A stretch of DNA of 64,000 bases, taken from NCBI RefSeq assembly GCF_949628265.1, contig NC_088789.1, forward strand, positions 1,116,001 through 1,180,000, in the 5' to 3' direction. Position numbers and translations under genes: made by a program. This document shows, piece after piece, positions 10,767 to 23,300 of the stretch. The notes under the pieces were generated by a model. That model was not told the DNA's origin, searched no databases, and was given only the letters and a program-made list of their open reading frames with translations. Origin of the DNA: Cloeon dipterum (taxonomy: Eukaryota; Arthropoda; Insecta; Ephemeroptera; Baetidae). How positions within the stretch are numbered: the stretch's first letter is position 1; every line of letters begins with the position of its first letter.

Positions 10767-13700
10767 TTCGGCAAGGCGACGTCGCGGCGGTCGTCTGCCC
10801 AACTGTTTCGTGCCGCCTTTTCATCTATGACCCACTTTCTGATATGACCTTCCTAGTGGACACAGGAGCTGATCTGTGCATTGTGCCTCGTCAAATGGTC
10901 CAAAATTTCAATGAAAAATCTGACTTTAAGCTCACAGCTGCTAACAATGAAGCTATCAAAGCCTATGGATTTGTGAATATTACTCTGTCGCTCAATCTGA
11001 GACGCGAATTTAAATGGACCTTTCTTGTCGCTGATGTCAACACCCCCATTATTGGAGCTGATTTTCTGGTCCGTTATCACCTGGCTGTCCACCTGGACGA
11101 CGCCCAGATTGTTGACAAGCTGACCAATTTGAAAGCACATGGTGTCTTGAGACCGCACAACCTTCCAAGCATTAAAATGGTTGATGTGTCCAACAAATTT
11201 TTCCTCCTGCTCCAGCAATACCCTGACCTCATCACACCTGGTCTGCCAAGAAGTCCAGTCAAGCATAAGACAGTGCACCACATCGAGACCACAGATGGAC
11301 CACCAGTGCACGACAAGTTCCGCCGCCTACCGCCAGACAAGCTCCAAGCGGCCAAGGCAGTTTTTGACCAGATGGAAGCAGAAGGTGTGGCTCAGCGAGG
11401 CATCAGTTCCTGGGCATCTCCCCTCCACATGGTGAAGAAACCTGACGGCTCGTGGAGACCCTGCGGAGACTACCGTAAGTTGAACTCCCGAACAAAAGCC
11501 GACAGATACCCCATGCGTCACATTCATGATTGCACATCGGCGCTGCACGGCAAAATAATTTTCTCAAAGTTGGACCTTTCCCGTGCATACATGCAAGTTC
11601 CGGTGGCGCCTGAAGACATTGCTAAAACTGCGGTCACAACTCCCTTTGGCTTATACGTCTTCCCTTACATGCCTTTCGGTCTGCGAAATGCGCCAGCTAC
11701 TTTTCAGCGCATGATGGATGCTATTCTTCACAAGCTCGACTTTGTGTTCGCATTTGTGGACGATCTGTTAGTCGCGTCCTCTAGTGCCGAAGAGCATGCT
11801 CAACATTTGCGAACCATTTTCGAGCGACTGGAACAGCATGGATTGCAGTTGAATGTCAAGAAATGCTTGCTCGGTGTTCCCTCTCTTGACTATCTTGGCT
11901 ATAAAATCACAGCTGAGGGACTTTCACCTCTTCCTGAGCGAGTGTCAAGCATGCTAAGGTTTCCGCTGCCAGAGACCACTGACCAACTTGCGCGATTTCT
12001 GGGGATGCTGAATTACTATCATCGGTTTCTGCCCCACATTGCAGATATTGTGGCCCCATTGCATGCCTTAATGACCGGTAAAAAGTGCCCCAAGAAGAGC
12101 AAAATTCACTGGACTGACACTACCAAGAATGCGTTTGAAGCTGCGAAAAACTGTCTTGCAAATGCCGCAGTACTTGCCCACCCTGCTGAAAATGCTCCGT
12201 TAGCCCTGGTAACAGACGCCTCAAGTGTTGCTCTTGGCGCTGTGGTGCAGCAGAAAATTGGTGAAGACTGGCAACCCTTAGCGTTTAACAGCCGCAAGCT
12301 CACCACAGCTGAGCAAAAATACGCGCCATATGACCGCGAATTGTTAGCAATTTACAACGGCATTAAAAAGTTTCGCTACTTGCTGGAAGGTCGACAGTTT
12401 TGCGTGTACACTGATCACGAACCCATCACGCACGCGTTCGTTAAAAATAGACTAGACTTTTCCCCTCGCCAACTCCGTCACTTGCAGTACATCAGTGAAT
12501 TTACCACTGACATCAAATATATTGCAGGCAAAGCGAACATTGTTGCTGATGCCTTGTCTAGAGTGGAAGCAGTGACAGCTGTGACCTGGGGACTTCGCGA
12601 AATTGCGCTTGCACAACAAATTGACCCTGATTTGGCGGACTACCTGGCACCGCAAAGCAACCTTCAACTCCAGGAGATTACATTTCCCGAAGAGCCTGAC
12701 CTCAAAATCTGGTGCGAAGTTACGCTGGAGAAGCCTCGACCATTCCTCCCAGCCCAATTTCGCCGACTGGCCTTCGACAAAGTCCACAACCTGTCCCACC
12801 CTGGCATCAAGGCGACGGTGCGCAAGGTCTCCACCCTTTTCGTCTGGCCAGGCATGAAAAAGGACTGCGCTGAATGGGCCCGCTGCTGCGTTCCATGTCA
12901 ACAAGCCAAGGTACACCGCCATACGAAAGCGCCATATCATAGTTTTCCCCTAACAACAGAACGGTTTTCCACCGTCCACATTGACTTGGTGGGCCCCTTA
13001 CCAAACTCAGAAGGGTTTCAGTATTGCCTAACCATGGTGGACCGCTACACCAGATGGCCGGAGGTGGTGCCACTTGCCTCAATCACAGCAGAAGCTGTCA
13101 TTAGAGCTTTTAAGGACGCCTGGCTTGCACGCTTTGGAATTCCTAAAACTGTAATTTGTGACCGAGGACGCCAATTTACTTCACGTGATTTTCACAGTTT
13201 TGCCAGCAACACCGGCTTCGAGGTCCAACACACTAACGCCTACCATCCGCAGGCAAATGGCATGGTGGAACGTCTCCACAGAACGCTGAAGGCTGCCTTG
13301 TCCTGCCATGGTTCATCTTGGACTGTCTCTCTCGCGCCTGTGCTGCTCGGTCTACGTTCGGCGTTGAAGGAGGATTTAGGCGCCTCGGCTGCTCAACTCG
13401 TATACGGCGAGGCTGTGCGACTACCAGGCGAATTCTTCTCCACCCCTGGCCCGCTCACACCATCAGAACTTCTCGTACGCCTGCGGAGCAACTTGAAGGA
13501 ATTTTGTCCTGTGCCTGCCTCTAGCCACGCTAAACCTTCCTTCTTCGTGCACCCAGCTTTGCAAACATCGAGTCACGTTATGCTCCGGGTTGATGCCTAC
13601 AGGAAGCCGCTGACTCCCCACTACACTGGACCACACAAAGTCTTGGAACGAGGTGAGAAAACCTTCCAAATTGAGATTAAAGGGCGCCGCACCTCTGTAT

Positions 13701-14080
13701 CTATTGATCGCCTGAAGCCGGCGTACGTCGAGTCGAAGAACGTGCCCGACCGACCAGCTGAGCCGGTGACAGTCGATGTGCCTTTACCCCCTGTAGTGCA
13801 AGTTGCCCCTCAACCAGCACCCCCCAATCCACCTGCAGCACCCCCAAATTCACCACCAGCACCCCCACCCCCCACAGCAAACCCCACAGTGCGCCAAAAC
13901 CCTGCTAACTCCAACTCCGAACAGCAAAGTGCATCGGCTCCGGCCGGTACGACTACTCGATCTGGCCGAAGAGTCCATTTTCCATCAAAATTAAGTGATT
14001 TTGTGACTTCCAGTCTCCAAATGGGGGGCCCCTGTAGTGTACCGCGCCCCTTCGCGCGTGTTCTGGGCGCATGCGTGTGA
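10667..14080 (+). CDS. pol: Pol polyprotein (protease, RT, RNase H, integrase)
   Basis: Enzymes for Gag-Pol processing, cDNA synthesis and integration, made as a Gag-Pol fusion after the -1 slip, so the functional part begins at about 10763. Residues below are numbered in the 1137-aa open frame. Aspartic protease DTGA is near 65. RT has [12 protein letters not shown] and the catalytic FVDD (near 364, F replacing Y). RNase H has VTDAS near 514 and YTDHEPI. Integrase has an HHCC zinc site (about 707-745) and D,D-35-E at HIDLVGP, DRGRQF and NGMVERL. A Pro-rich tail follows and no chromodomain is visible. The stop codon lies 48 bp inside the 3' LTR, so the LTR encodes the last residues. No frameshifts or internal stops are seen. 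Confidence 0.95.
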   Translation: MPTRLPHVPSLHVSPRYRGQGHQLCQPPTTFKLVRQGDVAAVVCPTVSCRLFIYDPLSDMTFLVDTGADLCIVPRQMVQNFNEKSDFKLTAANNEAIKAYGFVNITLSLNLRREFKWTFLVADVNTPIIGADFLVRYHLAVHLDDAQIVDKLTNLKAHGVLRPHNLPSIKMVDVSNKFFLLLQQYPDLITPGLPRSPVKHKTVHHIETTDGPPVHDKFRRLPPDKLQAAKAVFDQMEAEGVAQRGISSWASPLHMVKKPDGSWRPCGDYRKLNSRTKADRYPMRHIHDCTSALHGKIIFSKLDLSRAYMQVPVAPEDIAKTAVTTPFGLYVFPYMPFGLRNAPATFQRMMDAILHKLDFVFAFVDDLLVASSSAEEHAQHLRTIFERLEQHGLQLNVKKCLLGVPSLDYLGYKITAEGLSPLPERVSSMLRFPLPETTDQLARFLGMLNYYHRFLPHIADIVAPLHALMTGKKCPKKSKIHWTDTTKNAFEAAKNCLANAAVLAHPAENAPLALVTDASSVALGAVVQQKIGEDWQPLAFNSRKLTTAEQKYAPYDRELLAIYNGIKKFRYLLEGRQFCVYTDHEPITHAFVKNRLDFSPRQLRHLQYISEFTTDIKYIAGKANIVADALSRVEAVTAVTWGLREIALAQQIDPDLADYLAPQSNLQLQEITFPEEPDLKIWCEVTLEKPRPFLPAQFRRLAFDKVHNLSHPGIKATVRKVSTLFVWPGMKKDCAEWARCCVPCQQAKVHRHTKAPYHSFPLTTERFSTVHIDLVGPLPNSEGFQYCLTMVDRYTRWPEVVPLASITAEAVIRAFKDAWLARFGIPKTVICDRGRQFTSRDFHSFASNTGFEVQHTNAYHPQANGMVERLHRTLKAALSCHGSSWTVSLAPVLLGLRSALKEDLGASAAQLVYGEAVRLPGEFFSTPGPLTPSELLVRLRSNLKEFCPVPASSHAKPSFFVHPALQTSSHVMLRVDAYRKPLTPHYTGPHKVLERGEKTFQIEIKGRRTSVSIDRLKPAYVESKNVPDRPAEPVTVDVPLPPVVQVAPQPAPPNPPAAPPNSPPAPPPPTANPTVRQNPANSNSEQQSASAPAGTTTRSGRRVHFPSKLSDFVTSSLQMGGPCSVPRPFARVLGACV
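10757..10763 (+). other. Programmed -1 frameshift site TTTAAAC
   Basis: In the gag frame the heptamer reads T TTA AAC, an X XXY YYZ slippery site, immediately before the gag UAG at 10764-10766. A -1 slip continues as CTA GTT CGG in the pol frame. A few bases downstream lie the palindrome GCGACGTCGC and a possible GGCGG/CCGCC stem, where a stimulatory structure would be expected. Confidence 0.85.
14021..14032 (+). other. Polypurine tract region
   Basis: ATGGGGGGCCCC directly precedes the TG of the 3' LTR. The G run is the expected plus-strand primer. The tract lies within the pol coding sequence. Confidence 0.65.
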
Positions 14081-14570
14081 CACTGCCTATCTTTTGTTTT
14101 GTGCCGTGTGCACCAGTAATGGTCGACTCTCTTTTGCATGAATCGACGCTAATCGCTCGCTTGAATTTCTTTGTAAAACCCACCATTGGGGTAAGTTAAT
14201 TTATGTGCCTAATTTTGTAATTCAATTAAGTAATTAACAAAGAATCTGTAAACGTGATTAAAGTTAAGTGTCAAAGCAAGATCTCACAGATAAATAATGA
14301 TTATAGATGTTATTTATTAGATAAAAATTCTTGTCAACCAAAGTGATGTTATTAAGATTAATAATTAAATGCTCAAGTCTGTAATAAGAATTTAATTCTC
14401 AAAAAGTGATGTAAACAATAACCACCATAATTAATTGATTGTTGACTGATTTGAATTTGTATTTATTTTTCCAGTTCTAATACGCCACTCATTCGAGCGA
14501 AATAAATTCATCCACACACAAGCCACTGCTTTTCTCTGCCTTGCGCGTTCCTTCCCATATGAACACTTCA
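14033..14570 (+). repeat. 3' LTR
   Basis: Same length as the 5' LTR and apparently identical by eye. It contains the pol stop codon (14078-14080) and a polyadenylation-like AATAAA at 14501-14506. It is followed by the target duplication AGCC. Confidence 0.95.
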
Positions 14571-16107
14571 AGCCTATTACATTTACTGAAATCTGAAAGA
14601 CCCAGTTTAATTATAATAATAGCTTTTATTAAACACATATTGTGTGCTACATACATATTAAAAATACGTTAAACAAATAAATAAAGTTTAATTATGAGCT
14701 TCATTAGTCCTTCTTCCGGAATTTGAGAGTATTCCAAATCTCGCAAAACATATATTAGTTTAACACTCATCATTTCATTGTACGGAGGTGTAAACTGCTC
14801 CTGTCATCTGCATTGAACATGCTATAAAGTGAATAAATTGAATTGTTTGATGCACTCAACGATTCATATGCCATGTGAATTTCCACCGGATCCTTATCCT
14901 ATAAAAACCCGCTCGGATTCTCACCTCACTCTGAAAATCCCCTTTCTTGCTCTTGAAATTAATACATTATTTGATTAAATTTATACCCCGCTGAAATGTG
15001 AAATATATTTTACTCCCTATAGTTTTGGTCTCCAAAAGGCTGAAGTGAAAAACGCTGCTGGTTTATCCATTGACGTAAATGCGCGTGTTTTTATCTCGAT
15101 TCGACGGTTGCCATAAGGTTTGATTTGTATTTAGCTTAAGATAATGTTATTTCCTTCTCAGCGTTACCTTATTTGTGTTCAGAATATATCCTAACGATTG
15201 AAAAAGTTGCGCTCACCACGCCGTTGAACGATTGAAGGCGATAATCTCGACTCGACGGAAGATGACTTTATCATATTTGAAAAACTCAGGTGTGTAAAAG
15301 CCTAGGTACGAGATCGTCGTGGAGAGCTTCTTCTGCATTTGAAAGCATGATGGACACACACAACCAATAGTGATTAGATTCTGCAGAGAATTTTGACAAA
15401 ATTAAGTTAGTCGCCCGGCCACAAAAGGCATGCTTTCTGCTGATTGTCTCTTGGTTCACATGATGAGTCCGCTGTTTGTGCCGTTGTGCGGCCCCGAGCG
15501 CTCGCCATCTGACTTCCGCATGGCGCGCACAATAATATTGTGGGATACTGGGTTCGAGCCAAAAGGAAATGCATCTGGTACCTTTGTAGTAGTCGTAGTA
15601 TTTAATCCAAAATTAAGACTGTAAATATTTCATAATAAATATTCACAGTAAAATCTCAAAGGAAAGTCATTAAATAAACAATCAATTAACGCATCAATAT
15701 GCGAGTCGAGAATATAACAAATATTAATTATCACAGTATAATCAATGCTTACCCCGGTATAATCTTCGGGTCTATTAGTTATTACAGTATAAGCGTCAAA
15801 TAACGCACGACATTATGCTCCCGGCCGGAGAGGTAAATGTGACATGACCGCGTATGCGTGCGTAGGTGAACGGTCAGTGAAGGTGTATTGTGACCGAAAT
15901 TCTCCCGAATCCGGTCACATGTATTATACAGGGTAAATGAGAAAAGCTTATCATAAAGAACATCGACATCTATAGGTCGAGATTAGTACAAACTTAGTGT
16001 GGGGTAATTTCTGTGGGGCGGGGCTTGGAAGAAATACACCTGCATTTTATATAACAAAGAGGCGACGTACCTTTATTTTCGTCGAGAACATCGCGGGCAG
16101 TGGAGAA

Positions 16108-16113
<6 letters not shown>

Positions 16114-16182
<69 letters not shown>
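16114..16182. repeat. (GA)n microsatellite
   Basis: About 34 uninterrupted GA dinucleotides. Open frames crossing it are artefacts of the repeat. Confidence 0.98.
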
Positions 16183-16183
<1 letters not shown>

Positions 16184-16433
16184 GCAGACCGGGGCGGGTG
16201 GCCGGCTAGAAGACGTCGTCCATTGACCGTTGTCCGTGTCCAAGGTCCACTGTCGCACCGAGTCCAAAGTCCTCGCAGCACTTTCACTACACCTCACTCT
16301 CCAATTGCCCCGGAAAGAATCTCCCGTTATCTTTTCGCACCCCACGACATTACCTCGGTCCTTCTCTCTCTCTCTCCATCAGGTTGTCAACGCCCTAGAG
16401 TCACTTTTAAAGACATATAATTGGTTAAAGTCA

Positions 16434-16458
16434 CCCCCCCCCCCCCCCACACACACAC
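16434..16458. repeat. Poly(C) followed by (AC)n
   Basis: Fifteen consecutive C residues followed by a short AC run. Confidence 0.95.
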
Positions 16459-17376
16459 CGAACCAAAATCCCTATAGTGTCAGCATATTTTGTTCACCTT
16501 ACGCAACGTCTGGGTCTAGACTGTTTCTCGTGTATGTGTTACCCGAGACAATGTGTGAACGACAATGTCATCACAAGTGCGATACTTTTCCAAGTAATCG
16601 ACTTATATGACATCTGCCGAGGATGCTGACTCTTCTTTCGATCGTTGAAACAGACGCTGATTCTTCTTTCAACAATAACTCCCCTCACACTTAGTCAACG
16701 CTAAATAAGCGGAAACCGCTACAATATCAACACAATGTTCGTCACATGACTGATCACTGGATGATTATGCAACCTGCTTGTAAAGAACACAAAGCGGCAC
16801 AGTTTCGTTCCCAGTGCAGGCAATGTGAGATTTTTTGATTGAATGACAGCAATCCAACCAGTTTTATTTTCTTGGGAATTTCTATGATTTTATTTGAATT
16901 TATTTGGATAAATAATATATAACATTTTGTATCATTCATTTATTGGTCACCATCGGCGTACGACTTAAATACAATTTTGTTTCTTATATCAGGCAGCTTG
17001 AGATGAGTTAAAGGCTTTTTGATACCCTCGCAAGTAAATATGATACATGATATGGTAAGAGAAAAATTACAATATTCAAAAATTTTAATGATATATAACT
17101 TCAATGACTTACACCTATTTATTAACAAAATATTGATATTTATATATCATATCATCTGTACTTCTTCCAACGGATAAATATTTTCTTACAGAAAATAGTA
17201 CGTTCATTTTCAATTCTTCAAAGATTAAATGACTAAACTGTTAAAAAGAAAAATTTGCTAATACATTAAATATAATTGTGCTGGTCAGATAATGGTTTAC
17301 AACACAGAAAATAATTAGATTAGTTGACCTATATCTTCTGTCTTTGGATAAGATCGGTTTAAAATTATTTTCCTCT

Positions 17377-20300
17377 TCATTTGAAGTTACCGTAGTTGTC
17401 AAATGAGTTCAAATATTGTTTGGCAGCTTCGTACACGAGCCCAAACTGGATCTGTACAAGGGAAAGAAATTAAAATTCAACCATTTACATTGACTTCTGA
17501 CGATTTTCGCGATAGGATTAAGGGTAATTGTCAATTTTTACCGACTTTATTTGCCCATCCTGAATTTTACATATGTTGTTAGGGGTGTTTCATAGTGTGT
17601 AACCTGAAATTTTGAGCAAAAAATTCGGGGGCTCTTTTTGGGAAATCGCGATTTTCGAAAATTGAAAAGTCGAGATAGTAACTCCGAAATATCAAGGTAT
17701 CTTCGGTCCAGATTGGAATTTTGATGTGGTTTTTTCACCTCCAGGCACAACTTTTTGAGTAGAACATGTTTGCCATTGGTAAAAAATTTGTAGGTCAAAG
17801 GTCAAGGTCACAAATTCGCATGTGTCCTACCCCTAAGTCTATATACTTCAACCCCCTCGAAAAAGGTAAAAAAATGTAGCATCTTAGGGGTAGGGGGTAA
17901 AAAGCACCCCTAAACCTTTCAGCTGGTCAGGGCAGGTCGAGACGAGTCCAACGGTGGGTAGTTTTTGCAATTCTGATAGTTAGAACCCGAGATTTGAGAT
18001 TTGCAAAAATGTCAATATTTGAAATTTTTCTATTTTCTTTTCGCGCACCGCTATTACTTGAAAAGTTTGAGACCAAAACAAATTTTAAGCACACCACTGG
18101 AAAGCTCGTTTATTATTCTAGGTAACCATATGCATAACATGTGGGGTTACAGATCAAATTCCGACGTAAATGACGAAAACAAAATCGCCGGATGATATTG
18201 TCGTCGTGCCGGACGCTCAACACGAATCCTTAAATTCAAAATATCTCGCGATCTATGAAAGTGCCCATCGATTTCTCTTCACCATTCGATTCTACGCATT
18301 CAGGGCTACATTTTTTACGTTTTCGTGAAAAAAATCCGAGCTGGCGTATTTTGTGATATTTTTAATTGAACATTTTGCATGCGAATTTGTGACCTTGACC
18401 TTTGACCTACAAATTTTTTACCAATGGCAAACATGTTCTACTCAAAAAGTTGTGCCTGGAGGTGAAAAAACCACATCAAAATTCCAATCTGGACCGAAGA
18501 TACCTTGATATTTCGGAGTTACTATCTCGACTTTTCAATTTTCGAAAATCGCGATTTCCCAAAAAGAGCCCCCGAATTTTTTGCTCAAAATTTCAGGTTA
18601 CACACTATGAAACACCCCTAACAACATATGTAAAATTCAGGATGGGCAAATAAAGTCGGTAAAATTGACAATTACCCTTAATCCTATCGCGAAAATCGTC
18701 TTCTGCTAGCATTGTATGCCATTTCCTGCTGTAATTGTTAAATTTGTTCTTAACTGTAAGACTCTGGCAAGAATAAACAACAATGATAATTGAAAAAGCC
18801 GTACTTGTGAGGAAACAAAGGAAGGTCTCGACTTCCTCAGGGTTCGCACTGCAAGCCAAGCATCAACCTTCTGCTCCAACTTAATTTTCTCGATGACGAA
18901 GCCCATGGCGAGGAAAAGCCCACTGGCAGTCACCCCGTCACTAAAGATCATGCCTTAATTATCCTATTTAAATATTTTGTATTAATTTTTCTGTCACTGG
19001 CAAACAATGGGGATGCAATCTTCCTCATGAGCGATTTTCAAAGTGCCCCAAAGGTCGATGAGATCTTTCAAGTTCGGTGGAGCAGCTTGTTGCGGCATCC
19101 AGCCGAACGAGGCGCACACGACGCGCACTTTTTTGCATTTTCCTTTCTAAAATAGCAATTTTAAAATAATTGTCTGCGTGAAAAAGATAATTCGTACAGA
19201 AAGAAGCTTGATATCCAAGGTGTTGATGTTGTTGTTATTTTGAGAATCAGCCAAAGTAACCTTTATGTCACCAAAAGCGAATTTGCGTTTCTTTGACGGA
19301 AGATATTCAGCCTGTCAAAAAGTAATGAAAACCTGCAGGAGAGTTGCATATTTTTAAGAAATACGTCTGAAGTATGCGGCTCGTTGAGAACAACGATTTG
19401 CTTCGCGGTTAACTGGTCGATCATCCTCCAAAAATCCTCGACTGTATTTTTCATTGGCACTTGAGTGACGATAAATTGCTTGGCTCTGTTGTATCCGTCG
19501 ACGATAACGGCGTTGATAAAGCTCGTGGTCACCACATTCTCGTAGGGGGAAAGTTTAACGATCGCGTTAGACGCTGATTGTGAATAAGAGAAATAGATTA
19601 ATGAATAACTAGAGAGTTACTGATGATTGTATCTCACAGGCTATGAAATCCGGATATCTGCATTTGTCCGTTTCGTTTCTGGCAGGTGTTTCCAATCTTT
19701 GAAAATCCTTTTCGCAAATCATCTCAACTTTTGCGAAGCTCTCCTTGAGCTTTTCACTGTTGTTCGACTGTATAAAAGGGAAATTTGGTTATTTTTTATG
19801 CTGAAGCCATTAGCATGCTTGTTCACAACGTACCATTAACTTGCTATATTCCTCATTAAATTTGGCACAGTCAATTTCAAACCTGGGATTCGCAATGATC
19901 TCCAAGAGCACCAAATGGACGAACTCGAATTGTGCCTGTTTTAAAATTTTTGTTAAATTTTCTTGCTCATATAATCGCATTCAAGTTACCAAATTGTCGA
20001 CTAAATTGACTCGTTGAAACCGCATTTTTGTGAAAATACTCATCACATCAATTCGATTGTGCGAACGAAACATTTGAAGGCAAGCATCAATTAAAATAAC
20101 TGTGCCAGTCTTCCCAACTCCAGCACTGAAAATCACCAGTAAATTAAAAATTAAATTTGTTTTTATATGCAGAAACCTGCTGTGGATCAAAATCGGACTC
20201 TTGTTCCTGTGTTGGTTGATTTTATCGATGAAAAGAGCCATCGACTGCGGATAAAGTGGTACTCCATGGTCGGGCCAGCTCGTGTAGTGCAATTGTTTGA

Positions 20301-23300
20301 TCTATAAAGAGAGGAATTTTAATATAGTGGTTTCTATTTTACTTGTGTGACGATTACGAGTCGGGTCGCATTATCGCGCGAAATTGATAAAGTCCGAGTT
20401 ACGTAGTCAGCGTTTATTTCCTCTTTGACTGAGCGAACTACTACGTTGCCGTATATGTCTTCCCTGTTGACGTCGGGCCAGTACTTTTCACACTTTTTCT
20501 ATTTGAAATATATATACTACGTATATATGATCGGGTCGCTTCAATATAAAAATCTACCTTGTCACCTACCACCAGATTCGTCACCATAACAATTACAGAA
20601 ATATTTTCCTGACAAATCATTCTCCAGAAATCGTTAACGGTTGATAATTTTGGTCCTTGAGTAGCGATGTAAGCCTTCGGTCGTTCAAATCCCTGGAAAA
20701 TATTACAAAAGGTGTCTAAAATATTATCCAACCACGGAAAATTACATCCACGTAGTTGGCGTTGATGTAGTCGGAATTTTCGTCGCCGGGAAGAAGCTCG
20801 AGTACAACCCGAGAACAATCATAGGCGGCCAAGTTACCGTAGCGATTCTTTTTCTTATTTTGGGACTTGGTGCCGCAGTCCCATGATTGATTTTGGCCTG
20901 GCGTAAATTTCTAAGCAAACACAAAAGCCATATATTTTCCATTAGAACACATTTTATATTAATTAACAACCTCGAACTCTTTCTTGAGGTTGAATGTAAG
21001 GGCCTTCTGCAAGTATCTTTCGACATCAGTCGAGCTTGAATCTATTGGCATGCTTGTATTATCACCAGTGAGTTGGTTTGCTCCAGCAGCAGTTGGTGTT
21101 GGTAGTATCTTGTTTCTTAAAACTTCAGAGTTGTTTGAAAATTGCACGGTAGATAGGTTTGAATGCTTAATTTTCTCCCTTTTTTTGAGATAAAACCAAA
21201 CTCCGAGACTATTGAGCACGGCTAGAACCGCCAAAACGCTTGTGAATGGGATGAGCAGTGACGAGTATTTTCCTTATACAATAGATTAGATTAAAATTAT
21301 ACTTAATTCTAATAGATTTGTAACCTAATTTAACTAGAGTTGGACAGTTGGAGCATGTAAAATTCTTTTGCAACGTTAATGACGTGTTCAAAAAAGAGAC
21401 AGTAATACTGTTCTCTCCGCATTTGCAGTTGTAGACAAATTTCCCAAAATTTCCTCCAACCACGGTTTCGTTTAATATCTCAGTTGAGTTGTGGACCACC
21501 GATAAATATTTTGGCGTACATAAGCCAACACGAACGGTCAAGTAAATTAAAAACGTACTGCTGTTCACAGCTAGAACCGTTAAAACTGAAGAATCTATTT
21601 TTGCAATTAAAATTTAGTATAAAAGAGTTAAATAAGAATTTATGTTACCAAAAGGCTTGCACTCATTGCCAGTAGTAAAACTCGATTCATTTCCAGGTAA
21701 AAAATTTTGAGGGTGTTTCATCGCATCCTTTTCAAAAAGGGTAAATCTTAACGTGTACGCTGTTTTTGGCTTCAAGTTTTGGATTGAGCACTCCTTTAAT
21801 CCATTTGGAATATTTATACTCATATTATCCCATTCTGATTGCGAGCTCTAAATAAAACCAATTTATTAATTTTATCAATTTTGGAGATTGTAGACTACTC
21901 ACAATTTTATATTCAATAAAAATTTGGCTGATGTTAACGGTTCCTTTCAAACTTGAGAGTAAATCCAGAGCAACTGTGTCATGTCCAAAACTTTTTACTA
22001 TTGGTGTCACCGTTTGGATTTCTGAAAAATATTAACAAGTAGAGCAACAAAATCTTTAAATTATTTCATGTATGTACTTCTTCGGCACTCAGGGTAGACG
22101 TATCCCTTGGTGCAACCATCCAGACATCTTCCGTTTATTCGAGAGAAATTCTCGTTTAAACATGCTCGATAGTAGGTTTCAGAACAACTTATGCCAAATT
22201 TTTTCTCTGCAGTGCATGCTATAGAAGATTGAAATTATGGAATTATTTATATGAAAATAGGAAATAAAATATGAGTTGGCTTTATCAGCCAGATAAAAAT
22301 TAAATACATCTTATAAAACAACATCATTGTTTCCTGCAAACTACTAAAACCTATTTTACTTGATTTCAAATCAAATTAATCCGATTTAAAAAGATTTACG
22401 TTCTGAGCAGTCAGTCCCCGTGTATCCAGCAAAGCATGTGCAATTTTCCTTGCTGTAGCACAGTTTGTCTCCAGAACATTTTCCTCCATTTTCTTTGCAA
22501 TTCCCGAGTTTGTACAAAACTAAACGAATGAAAGTTTGATTAAAGAAAATAAAATGATCTATCAAATAAAAAAACCCACGTTCGTTGAAATGAGTTGTGT
22601 TTGGAATTTGGGTTTGCGCTCGTTTCTCCAATGAATAGCAATTATCCACATACTTCATATTTGTTTTAGTAACCAATTCTCCTGCGACGAAACAATATAT
22701 GAGAAAAATTAAACTCAAGCACACTGGAAACTCACCTTCTTTGCAGAATTTCACCCCTCCAATGACAAGTGATTTATCATAGGCAGTCAGTTTAATTTTC
22801 CAGCCTTTTTTCGGTGCGATATCCCTTTTTCCAAATCGCACCGTGGTCCATTTAAAATAATTATCCATTGAGCTCACTCTTTCATCAAATTTTTTTGATC
22901 CTGTTGCATCCAAGAGTTCAACGGAGAATATTTTGTTGCCCAAATTAATGCGTTCATTTGTTAAAAACACGGCGTCTACGCAAAACGAGCTGGTCGAATC
23001 TTCCTTCAGTTGCACTTCCATTGAACTTAAAGCTTTGTTTGGTCGAATAATGGAATCTAATTTTTAAAACGTGTTATAACTTTCAAGTCACTGTCATTAT
23101 GTTATAAGGAAATCTTTTATAAAATAGCTTGCATTTAAATATTTTTTGTTCCAGTGATTATTAAAAATTATATTCAGCACTGCATGCAATTTTGTGCATT
23201 TCATGACTTCGAAAGAAAAATAACTATTCACTTACACTTATGAGTTTTGAAAAGGCCTCTTCTATTCCTTGTACTCTTAGTTGAAACATAATATTCGCCG

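Larger units (their letters stand above)
9239..14570 (+). mobile_element. Full-length Ty3/gypsy LTR retrotransposon, CsRn1-like
   Basis: Complete 5332-bp element with two 538-bp LTRs that look identical by eye, flanked by the 4-bp duplication AGCC (9235-9238, 14571-14574). Order: 5' LTR, primer-binding site, gag, -1 frameshift, protease-RT-RNase H-integrase, polypurine tract, 3' LTR. The Gag zinc knuckle is CHCC (C-X2-H-X9-C-X3-C) instead of CCHC, and the primer-binding site matches tRNA-Trp. Both are known features of the CsRn1 clade. Intact frames and matching LTRs imply a recent, possibly still competent copy. It lies 230 bp upstream of the RPTP-1 start codon, in the opposite orientation. 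Confidence 0.95.
14571..17376. other. Intergenic region between the retrotransposon and RPTP-2
   Basis: No gene is supported. About 14930-15110 is similar to 27120-27290 upstream of RPTP-2, so it is the displaced upstream region of RPTP-1, pushed away by the retrotransposon. About 16740-16870 matches the downstream block of the other genes (for example 380-510). The rest (15200-16700) holds simple repeats and no recognisable feature. Confidence 0.6.

Noticed and set aside
10853-13669. Several minus-strand frames of 60-160 codons within pol.
   Set aside because: They are shadows of the long pol frame with no independent support.
15515-15570. GGGTTCGAGCC, resembling a Pol III B box or tRNA T-arm.
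   Set aside because: No matching A box, acceptor stem or anticodon arm could be folded around it.
16000-16420. Open frames with long Arg-Glu or Leu-Ser repeats.
   Set aside because: They are translations of the GA microsatellite.
17547-18653. Identical 83-residue frames on opposite strands, suggesting a duplicated small gene.
   Set aside because: They come from the inverted arms of one foldback element and have no conserved coding signature beyond that.
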